From the NCBI RefSeq assembly GCF_017569225.1, contig NZ_CP071868.1, positions 186,001 to 250,000 of the forward strand: a stretch of 64,000 nucleotides of DNA, given 5' to 3'. A program made the translations under genes and the position numbers. How positions within the stretch are numbered: position 1 is the first letter of the stretch; each line of letters opens with the position of its first letter. Positions 9,489 to 16,923 of the stretch are shown piece after piece. This stretch comes from Pengzhenrongella sicca. Its GTDB lineage: Bacteria; Actinomycetota; Actinomycetes; Actinomycetales; Cellulomonadaceae. The notes below the pieces were generated by a model. The model was not told the DNA's origin. It did no database searches and was given only the letters and a program-made list of their open reading frames with translations.

Positions 9489-9976
9489 GACTGGCGCCAG
9501 GGCAGGCCCGCGGCGCGCCAGCCGGCCGCGCCGCGGTGCCCGGCGGCGTCGAGGTCACCCTCGAAGCCCGCGAGGATGTTGTACGCCGGGCCGAGCCCCG
9601 CGGCGGTCGCGGCGCGGGCCGCGGCGACCGACCGGACCCCGGACCGGCACAGGAACACCACCGGGCGGTCGTCGCCCGGCGCGAGCCCGGCGGCCGCGAC
9701 CTGGTCGGCGAACGCCCGGTTCGCCTCGCCGCCCGGGTAGGTCGTCCACTCGACGAGCGCTGCCGACCGGCCGATCGCGGCGAGGTCGGGCCCGCCGACG
9801 AATCGCCACTCCGCCGCCGTGCGCACGTCCACGAGCACCGCTCGCTCGTCGTCCGCGAGCAGGTCCCACGCCTGCTGCGGGGTGAGATCGCCCGCGTACC
9901 CGGTCGTCGGGGCACCTGCCGCCGGGGCACCGGTCGTCGTGGTCTGTCCCGTCGCGGGGTCGGGTGCTGCGCTCAT
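9485..9976 (-). CDS. Rhodanese-like sulfurtransferase domain protein
   Basis: A single rhodanese domain of 163 residues preceded by a Thr/Ala/Gly-rich N-terminal tail of about 30 residues. The active-site loop is CRSGVR with the persulfide-accepting Cys at 110. The family signature VDVRTAAEW lies at 49-57. It is the first gene of the metZ operon. GGAGG precedes ATG 9976 by five bases and lies inside the 3' side of the riboswitch P1 helix. It probably handles sulfane sulfur for the sulfhydrylase step, but its acceptor is unknown. Confidence 0.9.
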   Translation of the reverse strand: MSAAPDPATGQTTTTGAPAAGAPTTGYAGDLTPQQAWDLLADDERAVLVDVRTAAEWRFVGGPDLAAIGRSAALVEWTTYPGGEANRAFADQVAAAGLAPGDDRPVVFLCRSGVRSVAAARAATAAGLGPAYNILAGFEGDLDAAGHRGAAGWRAAGLPWRQS

Positions 9977-9983
9977 GTCGCCT

Positions 9984-10085
9984 CCATCGGTCCTGGCGGT
10001 AGCACCCGCGCCCGCGGCCCGGAGGTCGCGGGGGGTTGCTGCGGCGTCGTCGAGCCAGATCTCTCGGCCGCTCTGGATGGTTTGC
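9984..10085 (-). ncRNA. SAM-I (S-box) riboswitch controlling rhodanese-metZ
   Basis: On the minus strand the leader reads CCATC (10080-10076), AGAGCGG, GAGAGATCTGGCTCG, GACGCCGCAGCAACC, a CCCGCG/CGCGGG hairpin, GGTGCTACCGCC and finally GATGG (9988-9984). This follows the S-box order: P1, AGAG-GG, the P2 core ending GCAACC, P3, the GGTGC P4 region, and closure of P1. CCATC/GATGG forms P1. The GGAGG of the rhodanese start overlaps the 3' strand of P1 by two bases, so ligand-stabilised P1 would occlude initiation (translational control). Identification is by consensus recall, not a covariance search. Confidence 0.78.
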
Positions 10086-10191
10086 CGATGGTACGTCGCC
10101 GCCCGCGACCGAGTCCACCCGGCCGCAGCCCGCCGCGGTGTCCACACCGCGGGACGCCTCGTCCGTCCGCTGAGACGGCAACGGCCGCACG

Positions 10192-10220
10192 TTGACAGGC
10201 CCCCGGGCGTAGCCGATCCT
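10192..10220 (+). promoter_or_regulatory. Promoter for the SAM-IV leader
   Basis: A perfect -35 TTGACA (10192-10197) and a 17-nt spacer precede GATCCT (10215-10220). This would start transcription near 10227, at the first base pair of the downstream riboswitch. The -10 is weak but correctly placed. Confidence 0.6.
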
Positions 10221-10224
10221 CGAA

Positions 10225-10345
10225 CAAGGTCACGAGCACCAGCGTTCAGCCCCGGCTTGCTGGTCGGCAACCCTCCTCCGCGGTGGGGTGCCCCGGGTGA
10301 CGACCTGGTCCCGGCCGTCCGGTCGGGGCAAGCGCGGGACGCCAG
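10225..10345 (+). ncRNA. SAM-IV riboswitch upstream of the cysteine-desulfurase-like gene
   Basis: The plus-strand leader contains in order GGTCACGAG (from 10228), CCCCGGCTTGCTGG, TCGGCAACCCTCC, CGCGGTGGGGTGCCCCGGG and TGACGACC (to 10305). These are the conserved blocks of the actinobacterial SAM-IV class. P1 pairs GGTC 10228-10231 with GACC 10302-10305. A further GC-rich hairpin region extends to about 10345, where the class's extra 3' pseudoknot elements would lie. It ends about 30 nt before the GGAGGA of the next gene. The class assignment rests on remembered consensus. Confidence 0.82.
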
Positions 10346-10378
10346 CCGGCGGTCCCACAGATGTACCGGAGGACCGTC

Positions 10379-11776
10379 ATGACCGTCATCACCGATCGCA
10401 CCGCTCCCGTCCCGAGTCCCCACGCGCCCGTCCCGAGCTCCGATTCGCCGGACGGGCCCGGCGCGCTGCTCGCCGTCGTCGGCGCGAGCACCCAGGTGCC
10501 GCTCATCGACGGCACGAGCCGCGCCTACGCGAACCTGGACTGCGCGGCGAGCGCGCCGGCGCTCGAGTCGGTCGCGGCCCGGGTCGCCGAGGTGCTCCCG
10601 CTGTACGCGAGCGTGCACCGCGGCGCGGGCTACCTGTCCCAGGTCTCGACCTCGCTGTACGAGTCCTCGCGCGCCACGATCGCCGCGTTCGTCGGGGCGC
10701 GCGCCGACGACGTCGCGATCATCACGCGCAACACGACCGACTCCCTGAACCTGCTGGCCGGCTGCGTGCCGGCGGGCGGCCGGGTCCTCGTGCTCGACCT
10801 GGAGCACCACGCCAACCTCCTGCCCTGGCAGCGCGACGGTGCGACCGTCCTCGCGGTCGAGGACACGGTGGCCGGCACGCTCGCGGCGATCGCGCGCGAG
10901 CTCGCGCGCGTGCCGTACGCGCTGGTCGCGACGACGGGCGCCTCCAACGTCACGGGCGAGGCGCTGCCCGTGGCCGACGTCGTCCGCGTCGCGCACGCGG
11001 CCGGCGCCCGCGTCGTGGTCGACGGCGCGCAGCTCGTGCCGCACCGCGGCTTCTCGCTCGCCGGGACCGACGCCGACTACGTCGCGTTCTCCGGGCACAA
11101 GACCTACGCGCCGTTCGGCGCAGGCGTGCTGGTCGGGCGCCGCGACTGGCTCGACGACGGCGCGGCGTACCTCGCGGGCGGCGGCGCGGTGCGCGACGTC
11201 CGCGCCGACCGGACCCTGTGGACGACGGCGCCCGCGCGGCACGAGGCGGGCTCGCCCAACGTCATCGGCGCGATCGCGCTCGCGGCGGCCTGCGAGGCGC
11301 TCGCGGGGCTGCCCGCGGGCGCGCTCGAGGCGCACGAGAGCGCGCTGCGGTCCCGGCTGGTCGACGGCCTCGACGCGATCGACGGCGTCCGGGTGCTCCA
11401 GCTCTGGGCGGACTCGGCCGAGCCGATCGGCGTCGTCACGTTCGACGTCGCGGGGCACGACCCGGGGCTCGTCGCCGCCTACCTCGCGGCCGAGCACGGC
11501 ATCGGGGTCCGGGACGGCCGGTTCTGCGCGCACCCGCTGGTCGCGCGCCTGGGCGTGCCGGCCGGCGCGGTCCGCGCGAGCGTCGGGGTCGGCACCGACG
11601 CCGCGACGGTGGATCGGCTGGTCACCGCGGTGCGCGCGTACCTGGTGGCGGGACCGACCGCGACCTACGCCGTCGTCGATGGCTGCTGGACCGTGGCCGA
11701 CGACCCGCGCCCGCTGCCGCACCTGCACGGCCTCGCGGCGCTGGCCCCGACGGCCGCGGCCTGCGCGCAGCCGTGA
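10379..11776 (+). CDS. Class V aminotransferase, cysteine desulfurase-like
   Basis: A 465-residue PLP enzyme of the SufS/CsdA fold. The PLP lysine is K241 in SGHKTYAPFGAGVLVG, and C383 in RDGRFCAHPL aligns with the persulfide-bearing cysteine of group II cysteine desulfurases. The first 40 residues are Pro/Ser/Asp-rich and probably disordered. ATG 10379 is chosen because GGAGGA lies at 10368-10373; the upstream ATG 10361 would place that site inside the gene. It is controlled by a SAM-IV leader and followed by a serine-acetyltransferase-like gene. A role in cysteine/methionine sulfur recycling therefore seems more likely than general Fe-S assembly. No suf genes are nearby. Confidence 0.85.
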   Translation: MTVITDRTAPVPSPHAPVPSSDSPDGPGALLAVVGASTQVPLIDGTSRAYANLDCAASAPALESVAARVAEVLPLYASVHRGAGYLSQVSTSLYESSRATIAAFVGARADDVAIITRNTTDSLNLLAGCVPAGGRVLVLDLEHHANLLPWQRDGATVLAVEDTVAGTLAAIARELARVPYALVATTGASNVTGEALPVADVVRVAHAAGARVVVDGAQLVPHRGFSLAGTDADYVAFSGHKTYAPFGAGVLVGRRDWLDDGAAYLAGGGAVRDVRADRTLWTTAPARHEAGSPNVIGAIALAAACEALAGLPAGALEAHESALRSRLVDGLDAIDGVRVLQLWADSAEPIGVVTFDVAGHDPGLVAAYLAAEHGIGVRDGRFCAHPLVARLGVPAGAVRASVGVGTDAATVDRLVTAVRAYLVAGPTATYAVVDGCWTVADDPRPLPHLHGLAALAPTAAACAQP

Positions 11777-11912
11777 CGGCTCGGCGCGAGCGGCCGGGCG
11801 GGGAACTTCCGGCACTGACGGCAGAATTCGCCCAGCGCGGGACGATCCGATCCGCAAGAATGCACGTCAGCCGCGAGCTCGCGCGCCGTCTCGCCCCAAC
11901 CGAGGAGAGCCC

Positions 11913-12380
11913 ATGACGCCGGAAAAGCTGTGGTGGTGGTCGGTCCGTCTGCACCGGCGCGGGTTGACGCCGCTCGCGCGCGTGCTCAAGGAGCTCAACT
12001 TCCACCTGTTCCACGCGGTCCTGCCGTACGAGTGCGACATCCAGCCCGACGTCACGCTCTGGCACCGGGGCGTGGGCACCGTGATCCACCCCAACACCCG
12101 GATCGGGCGGCGGGTCACGATCGCGCACGGGGTCACCATCAGCGCGGGCGCGCGTCAGCTCGGGTCCCCGCTGGCGGTGTTCCTCGGCGACGACGTCCTG
12201 GTCGGTGCGGGCGCCCTGATCCTGCCCAAACGCGGGCACGCGCTGCACGTGGGAGCGGGCGCGAAGATCGGGGCGCACGCCGTCGTCGCCTCCGACGTCC
12301 CGCCCGGCGGGATCATGCTTCCGCCGACGGCGTCGCTCCGGGTGGCCGCGGCCGACTCAGCCGGTGACCGTCAGGCCTAG
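11913..12380 (+). CDS. Serine acetyltransferase-like hexapeptide-repeat protein
   Basis: A 155-residue left-handed beta-helix acyltransferase. The hexapeptide repeats are visible from residue 40 onward (VTLWHRGVGTVIHPNTRIGR, then VTIAHGVTISAGAR, DDVLVGAGALILPK and IGAHAVVASDVPPG). It lacks the long N-terminal helical domain of typical CysE, as do many short SAT-like proteins. GAGGAGA precedes ATG 11913. It lies 136 nt after the cysteine-desulfurase-like gene and probably shares the SAM-IV-controlled transcript. It could make O-acetylserine for cysteine synthesis, but sugar or other acceptors are possible. Its last 24 nt overlap the convergent pentapeptide-repeat gene. Confidence 0.78.
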   Translation: MTPEKLWWWSVRLHRRGLTPLARVLKELNFHLFHAVLPYECDIQPDVTLWHRGVGTVIHPNTRIGRRVTIAHGVTISAGARQLGSPLAVFLGDDVLVGAGALILPKRGHALHVGAGAKIGAHAVVASDVPPGGIMLPPTASLRVAAADSAGDRQA

Positions 12381-12995
12381 GTTGTCCGCCATCGCCGGGG
12401 CCAGGTCCAGCAGCTGGCCGCCGGTGATCGTCGCGCCGCGCAGGTGGGCCAGGCCGCGCAGGCCGGCGAACTCGGCGCCGCGCAGGTCGACCCGGTCCAG
12501 CGCGGCGCGGGTCACATCCAGCACCGCGAGGCGGCAGCGCTCGAACGAGACCCGGGTCAGCCGCGCGCCCACCAGGTCGAGCTCGCCGATCGTGCAGTCC
12601 TCGAGCACGACGTCCTTGAGCGTGGCGTCGCGCAGGTTCAGGTAGTCGATCTTGCCGCCGCTGAAGCGCACGCGGGCGAGGTCCGAGCCGTACGCGGTGA
12701 CCGCGCCGAGCCGGCAGCGGTCGATCGTCACGTCCCGCCACGCCGAATCGACGGCGCTGAGCGTGTGCGCACGCACCTCCGTCAGCTCGGTGTCGGCGAG
12801 CTGAGCGCGGCCGAGCGCGACGTCGTCGAGCACGCAGCCCACGATGCGCGAGCCGAGGAACCGGGCGTTCTCCGCCGTCTGACCGGTGAGGTCGAGGTCG
12901 CGCAGCTCGAGGCCGTCGTAGTCGGCCTCGGGCTCGAGCTCGCCCGCGAAGTGCTCGAGCTCAGGCAGGACGGTGGCCCCGACGCGTTTCTTCAC
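12357..12995 (-). CDS. Pentapeptide-repeat protein
   Basis: A 212-residue protein built largely of A(D/N)LXX-type pentapeptide repeats forming a right-handed quadrilateral beta-helix (for example LRDLDL, ARFLGSRIVGCVL, ARVRFSG, DYLNLRDATLKDVVLEDC, RLTRVSFERCRLAVLDV). It starts at GTG 12995, overlapping the stop of the MaoC-like gene as GTGA, with no separate ribosome-binding site. It is therefore the distal gene of the thiolase-fabG-maoC operon. Some family members mimic DNA and bind gyrase, but most have no known role. Why it is coupled to a fatty-acid operon is not evident. Confidence 0.88.
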   Translation of the reverse strand: MKKRVGATVLPELEHFAGELEPEADYDGLELRDLDLTGQTAENARFLGSRIVGCVLDDVALGRAQLADTELTEVRAHTLSAVDSAWRDVTIDRCRLGAVTAYGSDLARVRFSGGKIDYLNLRDATLKDVVLEDCTIGELDLVGARLTRVSFERCRLAVLDVTRAALDRVDLRGAEFAGLRGLAHLRGATITGGQLLDLAPAMADNLGLTVTG

Positions 12996-13939
12996 CCAGC
13001 GAACTGTGCCACGGCCGCCGAGCCCGGGACGCCCGCGGGCAGCACGGCGCCCGTCAGGTGCGTGCGGCCGCTCCGGGGGTTCCAGCCCGCGTAGGCGAAC
13101 GCCCCGTCGGGCCCGTCGGGCGCGATGCGCACGAGCACCGTGGCGGGCAGCAGCACGGGCGCGCCGAACTCGACCGTCCAGGTGAACGCGTCGGTCCGCG
13201 CCGAACCGACGCTCGCGAGCGCGCGGCCAGCGGTGTACATGCCGTGCGCGATCGCGCGCGGGAAGCCGAGCGCCCGGGCCGACAGCGCCGAGAGGTGGAT
13301 CGGGTTGCAGTCGCCCGAGACGGCCGCGTACCGCCGGCCGACGTCGGCCGCGAGCCGCCACTGTCCGGTGGGCACCGGGCTTGTCGAGGCGTCGGCGGCG
13401 GCGGTCGGGCGGGCGGGCCGCGCGGCGCCGGCGCTCGCGCGGGCGGACGGGACGTCGTCGGTCGGCGCCCCGGGCAGGTGCAGGCCCCGGGCCAGGTAGG
13501 TCGAGACGCCGCGCCAGGCGTACGCGTCGTCGCCGCGGGCGTGGACCTCGGTCACGAGCTCCACCTGCGTCCCCCGGCGGTGCGGGCGGAGCGCCTGCGC
13601 ATGCGCCCGCACCTCGAGCTCCTCGCCCAGCGTCACCGGTCGCCGCTGCTCGATCCGGTTCGCGACGTGCACGAGGCCCGCGAGCGGCAGCGGGAAGTCG
13701 GCCCGCACCATCAGCGCGGTCGCGAGACCGAACGTGAGCACGTGCACGAAGCCGGCGGGCAGCTCGTCCGACGCGCGCTCGCCGAGCAGGTGCTGGTAGG
13801 CGGTCAGGCGTCCGGCGTCCGCCCGCACGCCGGCCGCCACGAGGCTGACCGAAGCCAGCTCCCCGACGGGCCGCCCCATCCGTCGCCCGAGCGCAAGCCG
13901 CACGGACCGTCCCGCCCCCCGCAGATAAAGCCCCCCCAT
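12992..13939 (-). CDS. MaoC/HtdX-like hot-dog hydratase (3-hydroxyacyl dehydratase)
   Basis: A double hot-dog MaoC-type protein that would interconvert enoyl- and 3-hydroxyacyl thioesters. The C-terminal half has the hydratase signature SGDCNPIHLS...GFPRAIAHGM. The N-terminal half resembles HtdX-type proteins (LPLAGLVHVANRIEQRRPV). The frame is open to ATG 14089, which overlaps the fabG stop. The intervening 50 codons are low-complexity Pro/Ser/Gly and are encoded by a hairpin and a G-run region, while homology begins near ATG 13939, so the shorter start is preferred (315 residues). Gene order with fabG and thiolase resembles the mycobacterial htdX-fabG4-fadA2 block. Confidence 0.85.
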   Translation of the reverse strand: MGGLYLRGAGRSVRLALGRRMGRPVGELASVSLVAAGVRADAGRLTAYQHLLGERASDELPAGFVHVLTFGLATALMVRADFPLPLAGLVHVANRIEQRRPVTLGEELEVRAHAQALRPHRRGTQVELVTEVHARGDDAYAWRGVSTYLARGLHLPGAPTDDVPSARASAGAARPARPTAAADASTSPVPTGQWRLAADVGRRYAAVSGDCNPIHLSALSARALGFPRAIAHGMYTAGRALASVGSARTDAFTWTVEFGAPVLLPATVLVRIAPDGPDGAFAYAGWNPRSGRTHLTGAVLPAGVPGSAAVAQFAG

Positions 13940-13985
13940 CCCCCCTATCGCCCCCACCCCGCCGCCCCGGCCCGCCACCACCGCG

Positions 13986-14087
13986 TTTTCAGAGGAATCG
14001 GTGCGCGCGGCGCTCACTTTCCCCTGAAAACCGGGAAGGGGGTGGGAGGGGTGGGAGGGGGAGTCGGGGGAGTCGGGGGCGGGGGTC
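13986..14087. repeat. Hairpin plus G-run tract between fabG and maoC
   Basis: TTTTCAGAGGAA (13986-13997) and TTCCCCTGAAAA (14019-14030) form a 12-bp stem with one mismatch around a 21-nt GC-rich loop. Directly beside it the plus strand has nine runs of three or more G within about 55 nt (14032-14087), a strong G-quadruplex pattern. On the coding (minus) strand this becomes a C-rich tract after the fabG stop. It may act as an RNA structure that uncouples maoC translation. Confidence 0.6.
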
Positions 14088-15435
14088 ATGCGCCGACCAG
14101 GTTCTGGCCGCAGACGCGCAGGACCTGGCCAACGATCCCGCCCGACTGGGGGGCGGCCAGGAACGCGACCGTCTCGGCGACGTCCTCCGGGCGGCCGCCC
14201 TGCAGGAGCGAGTTCGCCCGCCGGGCGATCTCGCGCTGCGCGAACGGCATCCGCGCCGTCATCTCGGTCTCGATGAACCCGGGCGCGACCGCGTTGGCGG
14301 TGCCGCCGAACGCCGTGAGCAGCGGCGCGGTCGCCCGCACCATCCCGATGACGCCGCCCTTGGACGCCGCGTAGTTCGTCTGCCCGCGGTTGCCAGCGAT
14401 GCCGCTCGTCGAGGCGAGCGAGACGATCCGCGGCGCGCGCGTGAACTCGCCCGACGTGAGCAGCTCGGTGTTGATGCGCAGCTGCGCCGCGACGTTCACG
14501 GCGAGCACCGCGTCCCAGCGCTCCGGCTTCATGTTCACGAGCAGCTTGTCCCGCAGGATGCCCGCGTTGTGGATGACGATGTCGAGGCCGCCGTGCCGCG
14601 CGAGCGCGTGCTCGAGGATCCGCCGGCCGGCGTCGGGCGCAGTGACGTCGAGCTGCAGCGCCGTGCCTCGGGCCCGGTTCGCGACGGCCGCGAGCGCCTC
14701 GCCGGCCGCCGGCACGTCGACGGCGACGACGGTCGCGCCGTCCCGTGCGAGCGTCGCGGCGATCGCCGCCCCGATCCCGCGTGCGGCGCCGGTCACGACG
14801 GCGACCCGGCCCGCGAGCGGCACGTCCCAGTCCGCGGGCGGCGCGCCCGCGTCGGCGTCGACCGCGAGCAGCTGCCCGGACACGAACGCCGACCGGGTCG
14901 ACAGGAAGAACCGCAGCGCGCCCAGCGCGGACGGCGCGTCGGCCCCGACGCCGTCGGCGAGCACGATCCCGTTGCCGGTCGCGCCGCCGCGCAGCTCCTT
15001 GGCGAGCGAGCGCAGCAGCCCGTCGACGCCCTGCCGCGCGGCCGCGACGGCGGGTGCGACCTCGGCGGTCGACGCCCGTGACACGGTGACGACCCGGCCG
15101 CCGCGCGCGAGCGAGCGCAGGGTCGCGCCCGCCGCGAGGACGGGATCGGAGAGCTCGCCCGGGTGGGTCAGGCCCGTGAGCACGACGACGACGGCGGCGT
15201 AGCTCGTGCCGGGCGTCGGGTGCCGGCGCACGTCGACGTCCCAGCCGACGAGCGCCTGCGCGACGGCGTCGGCGTCGGCGGCGCTGGCCGGGCCCGAGAC
15301 CACCAGTGCGGGTCCGGCCAGCAGCGGCTGGCCCGGCCGGAACCGCGCGAGCGGCGCCGGCCGCGGCAGGCCGATCCGCCGGGCGAGGCCCTTGGTCAGC
15401 GGTGAGGTGACGAGGGTCAGGTACGGATCGGTCAC
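14086..15435 (-). CDS. 3-oxoacyl-ACP/CoA reductase, FabG4-like (two Rossmann domains)
   Basis: A 449-residue high-molecular-weight FabG. Residues 1-200 form a degenerate Rossmann-like domain. The catalytic SDR domain runs from about 207, with VTGAARGIGAAI at 214-225, HNAGI at 289-293, a catalytic serine near 342, and Y355/K359 in NYAASKGG. It reduces 3-ketoacyl thioesters, probably with NAD(P)H. GTG 15435 overlaps the thiolase stop (GTGA), with GGAGG five bases upstream. It resembles mycobacterial FabG4, also paired with an HtdX-like dehydratase and FadA2. Confidence 0.92.
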   Translation of the reverse strand: MTDPYLTLVTSPLTKGLARRIGLPRPAPLARFRPGQPLLAGPALVVSGPASAADADAVAQALVGWDVDVRRHPTPGTSYAAVVVVLTGLTHPGELSDPVLAAGATLRSLARGGRVVTVSRASTAEVAPAVAAARQGVDGLLRSLAKELRGGATGNGIVLADGVGADAPSALGALRFFLSTRSAFVSGQLLAVDADAGAPPADWDVPLAGRVAVVTGAARGIGAAIAATLARDGATVVAVDVPAAGEALAAVANRARGTALQLDVTAPDAGRRILEHALARHGGLDIVIHNAGILRDKLLVNMKPERWDAVLAVNVAAQLRINTELLTSGEFTRAPRIVSLASTSGIAGNRGQTNYAASKGGVIGMVRATAPLLTAFGGTANAVAPGFIETEMTARMPFAQREIARRANSLLQGGRPEDVAETVAFLAAPQSGGIVGQVLRVCGQNLVGA

Positions 15436-16808
15436 GCCGCCTCCAGGATCGCGGTGACGCCCATGCCGCCCGCGGCGCACACGGACAGGAGGGCACGGAC
15501 GGGGCGGTCGGCGTCGGGCGTGCCTGCGCGGGCGGCCTTGCGCTCGGCCAGGATCTTCGCGGCCGTCGCCACGATGCGCCCGCCCGTGGCGGCGAACGGG
15601 TGGCCGGCCGCGAGCGACGAGCCGGTCACGTTGAGCCGGTCCGGGTCGACCGACCCGAACGCGCCGTCGAGCCCGAGGCGCTCGCGGCCGAAGTCCGCGT
15701 CCGCCCACGCCGCGAGCGTCGCGAGCACGGTCGAGGCGAACGCCTCGTGGATCTCCACGATGTCGAAGTCCGCGAGGGTCAGGCCGTTGCGTTCGAGCAG
15801 CCGGGGGACGGCGAACACCGGCGCCATGAGCAGGCCGTCGCCGCCGTGCACGAAGTCGACGGCGCCCGACTCGGCGTCGACGACGACCGCCAGGGCCGGC
15901 AGGCCGCGGGCGGCGGCCCAGTCGTCGGACGCGAGGAGCACCGCGGCTGCGCCGTCGGTCAGGGGCGTCGAGTTGCCCGCCGTCATCGTGGCCGGCTCCG
16001 CGAGGTCGCGGCCGAAGGCTGGCGGGAGCGCGGCGAGCTTGGCGAGGGAGGTGTCGGGGCGCAGGTTCTGGTCGCGGGTCAGGCCCCGGAACCCGGTCAC
16101 GAGGTCGTCGAAGAAGCCTGCGTCGTAGGCGGCGGCGAGCCGGGTGTGGCTCGCGAGGGCGAGCTCGTCCTGCGCGGCGCGCGTGATGCCCCACTGGGCC
16201 GTCGTCAGCGCCTGGTGCTCGCCCATCGAGAGCCCGGTCCGGGGCTCGTCGATGCGCGGTGCGGCCGGCGCCAGGTCTCGCGGGCGTAGCCCCGCGATCG
16301 CGGCGAGCTTCTGGCGCGGCGTCTTCGCGCGCGCGAGCGCCAGCAGCGCGTGCCGCAGACCGTCGCTCACCGCGATCGGCGCGTCGGAAGCGCTGTCGAC
16401 GCCCGCCGCGATGCCCGACTCGAGCTGGCCGAGGCGGATCTTGTTCGCGAGGCCGACGACGGCCTCGAGGCCGGTCGCGCACGCCTGCTGGAGGTCGTAC
16501 GCGGGGGTCTGCGGCGACAGGGCCGACCCGAGCACGCACTCGCGGGTCAGGTTGAAGTCGCGGGAGTGCTTGAGGACGGCGCCCGCGGCGACCTCGCCGA
16601 TGCGCTCGCCCTGCAGCCCGAACCGGGCGACGAGGCCGTCGAGCGCGGCCGTGAGCAGGTCCTGGTTGCTCGCGCCGGCGTACGGCCCGCCCGCGCGGGC
16701 GAAGGGCAGGCGGTTGCCCCCGACGACGACGGCGCGGCGGGGCAGAGCCGTGCCCGTCGCGCCCTCGGGGGCGGCGGGCTGGGCGGTGGCGTTCGTGGGT
16801 GCTGCCAT
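15432..16808 (-). CDS. Acetyl-CoA acyltransferase (thiolase, FadA/FadI type)
   Basis: A 458-residue thiolase. The nucleophilic cysteine is C110 in QQACATGLEA. The second catalytic set is EIHEAFAST, GHPFAATGGR and the C-terminal CAAGGMGV (C near 444). It cleaves 3-ketoacyl-CoA or condenses acyl-CoAs in beta-oxidation/fatty-acid metabolism. It is the first gene of a four-gene minus-strand operon and is divergent from the TetR gene across a 115-nt region with a palindromic operator candidate. ATG 16808 is preceded by an AGGACC-like weak site. Confidence 0.94.
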   Translation of the reverse strand: MAAPTNATAQPAAPEGATGTALPRRAVVVGGNRLPFARAGGPYAGASNQDLLTAALDGLVARFGLQGERIGEVAAGAVLKHSRDFNLTRECVLGSALSPQTPAYDLQQACATGLEAVVGLANKIRLGQLESGIAAGVDSASDAPIAVSDGLRHALLALARAKTPRQKLAAIAGLRPRDLAPAAPRIDEPRTGLSMGEHQALTTAQWGITRAAQDELALASHTRLAAAYDAGFFDDLVTGFRGLTRDQNLRPDTSLAKLAALPPAFGRDLAEPATMTAGNSTPLTDGAAAVLLASDDWAAARGLPALAVVVDAESGAVDFVHGGDGLLMAPVFAVPRLLERNGLTLADFDIVEIHEAFASTVLATLAAWADADFGRERLGLDGAFGSVDPDRLNVTGSSLAAGHPFAATGGRIVATAAKILAERKAARAGTPDADRPVRALLSVCAAGGMGVTAILEAA

Positions 16809-16895
16809 GGCAGGTCCTCTCGCGTCGTCGTTGAGCGGGCCGGAGCCGGGACCTCAGGCCCAGGCGGCGGGATCACCCGATGGTATGTGTCCGAG

Positions 16896-16920
16896 ACCGA
16901 CAGTACCTGATACCGTCGGT
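16896..16920. promoter_or_regulatory. 25-bp palindromic operator candidate between thiolase and tetR
   Basis: ACCGACAGTA (16896-16905), a 5-nt centre and TACCGTCGGT (16911-16920) form a near-perfect palindrome with one mismatch per arm, three bases before the tetR start. It overlaps a plausible -10 (TACCGT, 16911-16916) that would give a leaderless tetR mRNA. It is likely the binding site of the adjacent TetR protein, repressing both directions. Confidence 0.65.
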
Positions 16921-16923
16921 CTT

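Noticed and set aside
9485-11857. A very long minus-strand open frame (about 790 codons) covering the riboswitch region and the desulfurase-like gene
   Set aside because: Only its last 163 codons match a family (rhodanese). The rest is the antisense shadow of a GC-rich gene with Arg/Gly/Ala-dominated translation.
12992-15496. Extended frame fusing MaoC-like sequence to upstream residues
   Set aside because: Upstream of 14089 it is antisense-frame shadow of fabG, with arginine-rich sequence and no domains.
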